From an uncultured Erysipelotrichaceae bacterium (lineage in GTDB: Bacteria; Bacillota_I; Bacilli_A; Acholeplasmatales; Anaeroplasmataceae), in contig CADBQV010000135.1 in the NCBI GenBank assembly GCA_902796895.1, positions 1-8,080 on the forward strand: 8,080 nucleotides of DNA. The letters run 5' to 3'. The position numbers and the translations under genes were made by a program. Positions 5,561 through 8,080 of the stretch are shown piece by piece. Each line of letters starts with the position of its first letter. The stretch's first letter is position 1. The notes beneath the pieces are model-generated. The model searched no databases. It worked only from the letters and a program-made list of their open reading frames with translations, and had not been told where the DNA came from.

Positions 5561-6610
5561 ATGAATATAGCTATAATAGGTGCTGGGGCATCAGGTTTAT
5601 TTTTAACTAAAGTATTAAATAAAAATATCAATTATACTATTTTTAATAAAGGAAAAGTAGGAAGAAAGATTCTTGCATCAGGTAACGGTAGATGTAATAT
5701 TTCTAATTTTAATTATGATGATTCTTTTTATCACCATAATCCTTTAGCAAATATTATAGTTAAAAATAATCAACAAAAATTATTTGATTATTTTAAAAAA
5801 TTAAATATTTATACAAAATGTGATGATGAAGGAAGAATGTATCCAATTTCAGAATCAAGTTTAAGTATTTTAAATATTTTAACTAAAAATATTAAAAATA
5901 TAATTGATATAGAAGTTACAAATATAGAAAAGAAAAACAATAAATATTATATTAATAATGAATATGGTCCTTTTGATAAAATAATTATATCTATTGGATC
6001 TAATGCCCAGGTAAATGATTATAATTTTAATTTAATTAAATCTTTAAATGTAAAATATAATGAATTTAAGCCATCACTTGTTGGGTTTATTACAAAAGAA
6101 AAATTAAAAGAAATCTCAGGTGTAAGATCAAAAGCTAAAGTTACATTATTAAAAGATAATAATATAATACATACTGAATTAGGTGAAGTAATCTTTAAAG
6201 ATGATGGAATATCAGGAATATGTATTATGAATTTATCTAGTTTTTATCAAAAAACTGATAAACTTAATATGAAAATAAAAATAGATTTAATTATGGATGG
6301 AATATATAATTCATATGATAGTGTATTAAATCCTAAATTATTAAATTATATTAATAAACATAATATTAATCCATCTAATTTCATATTGAATATAAAAGAT
6401 ACATATAATATGGAATTTGCCCAGGTTGCATCTGGTGGAATAGATATAAATGAATTAAATAACAATTTAACACTTAAAAATAATAATGATATTTATTTAA
6501 TGGGTGAAGTAATAGATGTTGATGGATTATGTGGAGGCTATAATTTAATGTTTGCTTTTACATCAGCAATAGTCGTTGGAAGTGATATAAATGAAATATC
6601 TAATAAATGA
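5561..6610 (+). CDS. HI0933/YhiN-family FAD-dependent oxidoreductase (BaiN-like), short form
   Basis: Predicted cytoplasmic flavoprotein of the HI0933-like (PF03486) family. The N-terminal Rossmann motif is IIGAGASG (G7, G9, G12). The family hallmark GRKILASGNGRCNISN lies at 34-49. The diagnostic C-terminal FAD-closing segment is complete: QVASGGIDINEL (288-299), IYLMGEVIDVDGLCGGYN (311-328) and an AFTSA helix. Family members are usually about 400 residues; this one has 349. The shortage seems to lie in the helical insert before QVASGG, since both ends are intact. The residue at the end of the second strand, normally acidic and contacting the ADP ribose, is N29 (IFNKG). Physiological substrates of this family are mostly unknown; the BaiN bile-acid role in Clostridium scindens should not be transferred. 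Its last 20 bases overlap the next flavoprotein gene, so the two are co-transcribed. It ends in TGA. Confidence 0.88.
   Translation: MNIAIIGAGASGLFLTKVLNKNINYTIFNKGKVGRKILASGNGRCNISNFNYDDSFYHHNPLANIIVKNNQQKLFDYFKKLNIYTKCDDEGRMYPISESSLSILNILTKNIKNIIDIEVTNIEKKNNKYYINNEYGPFDKIIISIGSNAQVNDYNFNLIKSLNVKYNEFKPSLVGFITKEKLKEISGVRSKAKVTLLKDNNIIHTELGEVIFKDDGISGICIMNLSSFYQKTDKLNMKIKIDLIMDGIYNSYDSVLNPKLLNYINKHNINPSNFILNIKDTYNMEFAQVASGGIDINELNNNLTLKNNNDIYLMGEVIDVDGLCGGYNLMFAFTSAIVVGSDINEISNK
6578..6586 (+). promoter_or_regulatory. Ribosome binding site that fixes the start of the second flavoprotein
   Basis: GGAAGTGAT lies inside the end of the preceding gene, 4-12 bases before the ATG at 6591, and resembles GGAGGTGAT with one change. 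It supports 6591 as the start, giving a 20-base overlap with the upstream gene. Confidence 0.5.
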
Positions 6611-8080
6611 TTTTAAAGTAGATCCTTTTAATCAAAAGGATTTATCTTTAATTATTAAAGAAAAATTAAATATTAATGATTTTAATTATAAAATTATTAA
6701 AAGATCAATAGATGCAAGACATAAAGATAATGTATTTTATAATTATAAATTAATAATTGAAACTAACAAAAAATTAAATGGTAAAAATATATCTTTATAT
6801 ACTGAAAAGAAATATGATATGAAATATCCTAAATGGAATAAAGAATATAGACCAATTATTGTAGGCTTTGGTCCTGCAGGTATGTTTGCAGCACTTTATT
6901 TTGCGAGATGTAAGGCAAAGCCAATCATAATTGAGCGTGGTTCAAAAATAGAGGATAGAAAAAAAGATTTAGATTTATTTATTAAAAATAAAAAATTAAA
7001 TATAAATTCTAATGTCCAGTTTGGTGAAGGTGGTGCTGGAACCTTCTCTGATGGAAAATTAACTACAAATTTAAAAGATGATTTAATTAATTTCATTTTA
7101 AATGAATTTTTTATACACGGTGCTAAAGAAGATGTATTATATGATACAAGACCCCATGTAGGTACTAATTATTTAGAAAAAATCGTAAAAAATATTCGTC
7201 TTGAAATAGAATCACTTGGTGGAGTTTTTTATTTTGATTCACTTTTTAATGATTTTAAAGAATTAGATAATCATTTAAAAATAAATGTCTTAGATTTAAA
7301 GAATAATAAGAATTTAAAATTTGAAACCAAACATTTACTTTTATGCCTAGGTCATAGTGCTAAAGATACAATTAGAATGCTTTATAATAAAAATATAAAT
7401 ATGGAAGCAAAAGCTTTTTCTATGGGTGTAAGAATTGAACATAAAAAAGAATTAATTAATTCAAGCCAATATGGAAAGTATTCTAAAGTATTACCTGCAG
7501 CATATTATAATCTATCTAGTCATTTTGAAAGAGGAATATATACTTTTTGTATGTGTCCTGGAGGATATGTTATACCAAGTCAATCAGAAGAAAACACGAT
7601 TGTTACAAACGGAATGAGTAATAATGAACGTGAAGGTGAGAATTCAAATTCAGCATTACTTGTCGATGTATTACCAACTGATTATTATAAATCATCAGTT
7701 CTTGATGGAATTGATTTTCAAGAAAAATATGAAAAATTAGCTTTTTTACAATCAAAGGATTATAAAGCACCTGCAAATTTAGTTAAAGAATTTTTAAATG
7801 ATGAAGTAGCCAAAGAGGAAAGAAGTGTTAAAACATCATATCCTCATGGAATTAAATTTACAAATTTAAGTGAATGCTTACCTGATTTTGTAATTGAAAA
7901 TTTAAAAAAAGGAATAATAGAATTCGATAAAAAATTAAAAGGCTTTAATCACCCTGATGCAATATTAATAGGAATAGAATCAAGATCATCATCTCCTGTA
8001 AGAATAAAAAGGGATGAATTTAGAATGTCAAATCAAAAATACATATATCCAGTAGGTGAAGGTGCAGGATATGCAGGTGG
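6591..8080 (+). CDS. COG2509-type FAD-dependent dehydrogenase, 3'-truncated by window edge
   Basis: The frame is open from ATG 6591 to the right edge, 496 residues, and its end is outside the window. An N-terminal domain of about 80 residues contains the family-typical KRSIDARHKDN (37-47). The FAD Rossmann motif is IIVGFGPAGMFAA (89-101), with acidic E115 closing the second strand (IIIERG). The strong family signature NVQFGEGGAGTFSDGKLTT spans 141-159, then RPHVGTNYL (187-195), FSMGVRIEH (276-284), CPGGYVIPS (322-330) and IESRSSSPVRIKRD (462-475). The last visible residues GEGAGYAG (489-496) are the second FAD-contact loop, so by the family's usual length only a few tens of residues should be missing. 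The family is described as uncharacterised FAD-dependent dehydrogenases; the reaction is unknown. It is cytoplasmic and co-transcribed with the HI0933-type gene. Confidence 0.88.
   Translation, partial: MKYLINDFKVDPFNQKDLSLIIKEKLNINDFNYKIIKRSIDARHKDNVFYNYKLIIETNKKLNGKNISLYTEKKYDMKYPKWNKEYRPIIVGFGPAGMFAALYFARCKAKPIIIERGSKIEDRKKDLDLFIKNKKLNINSNVQFGEGGAGTFSDGKLTTNLKDDLINFILNEFFIHGAKEDVLYDTRPHVGTNYLEKIVKNIRLEIESLGGVFYFDSLFNDFKELDNHLKINVLDLKNNKNLKFETKHLLLCLGHSAKDTIRMLYNKNINMEAKAFSMGVRIEHKKELINSSQYGKYSKVLPAAYYNLSSHFERGIYTFCMCPGGYVIPSQSEENTIVTNGMSNNEREGENSNSALLVDVLPTDYYKSSVLDGIDFQEKYEKLAFLQSKDYKAPANLVKEFLNDEVAKEERSVKTSYPHGIKFTNLSECLPDFVIENLKKGIIEFDKKLKGFNHPDAILIGIESRSSSPVRIKRDEFRMSNQKYIYPVGEGAGYAG

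Noticed and set aside
6608..6616. TGA read as Trp (Mycoplasma-type code)
   Set aside because: Reading through would add only two residues before TAA; all Trp codons in the window are TGG and no gene contains an in-frame TGA.
6607..6621. ATG at 6607 overlapping the TGA of the flavoprotein as ATGA
   Set aside because: This frame stops at TAG after four codons and is not the frame of the downstream dehydrogenase, which begins at 6591.
6896..7096. Minus-strand 66-residue frame
   Set aside because: It lies opposite the conserved FAD-binding and GEGGAGTFSDGK region of the COG2509-type gene, which fully explains the sequence.

Overview
The window is a very AT-rich bacterial segment with every recognisable gene on the plus strand. 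Its look is that of a low-GC Bacillota (Firmicutes) genome: strong AAGGAG-type Shine-Dalgarno sites, compact overlapping operons, A/T-ending codons and short intrinsic terminators. It could belong to the Erysipelotrichia/RF39-like uncultured Bacilli, but that placement is inference from style. All Trp codons are TGG, no TGA interrupts a gene, and one gene (5561-6610) ends in TGA, so the standard bacterial code (table 11) fits and the Mycoplasma code does not.

Region 1 (1-3247) is the end of an operon of lipid/glycan enzymes: a 5'-truncated PlsC-like acyltransferase (2-628), a stand-alone family 8 glycosyltransferase (621-1451), and a 588-residue protein fusing a GT8 domain to a second PlsC-like acyltransferase (1455-3221). 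The genes overlap or sit a few bases apart, and the operon closes with a clear terminator. Both halves of the fusion therefore also occur as separate genes immediately upstream. A joint role in making an acylated glycolipid or lipid-anchored glycan is the natural inference; substrates cannot be read from sequence.

Region 2 (3248-3807) is a 560-base gap without a normal-size gene. It has a near-consensus extended -10 promoter (3443-3471) followed by about 330 nt of transcribed leader. Within it, long-range and local inverted repeats suggest a structured RNA (about 3546-3775) with mutually exclusive pairings near the downstream start. I could not match it to a known riboswitch or ncRNA class. 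A possible 10-codon ORF (3779-3811) overlaps the next start codon.

Region 3 (3808-5513) is a monocistronic gene for a zinc-ribbon / low-complexity / TPR-like / coiled-coil protein of unknown function, with codon use hinting at higher expression, closed by a terminator.

Region 4 (5523-8080) is a two-gene overlapping unit of FAD-dependent oxidoreductases: a shortened HI0933/YhiN-type flavoprotein (5561-6610) and a COG2509-type FAD-dependent dehydrogenase (6591 to beyond the right edge). No tRNA, rRNA, CRISPR or insertion sequence was seen.
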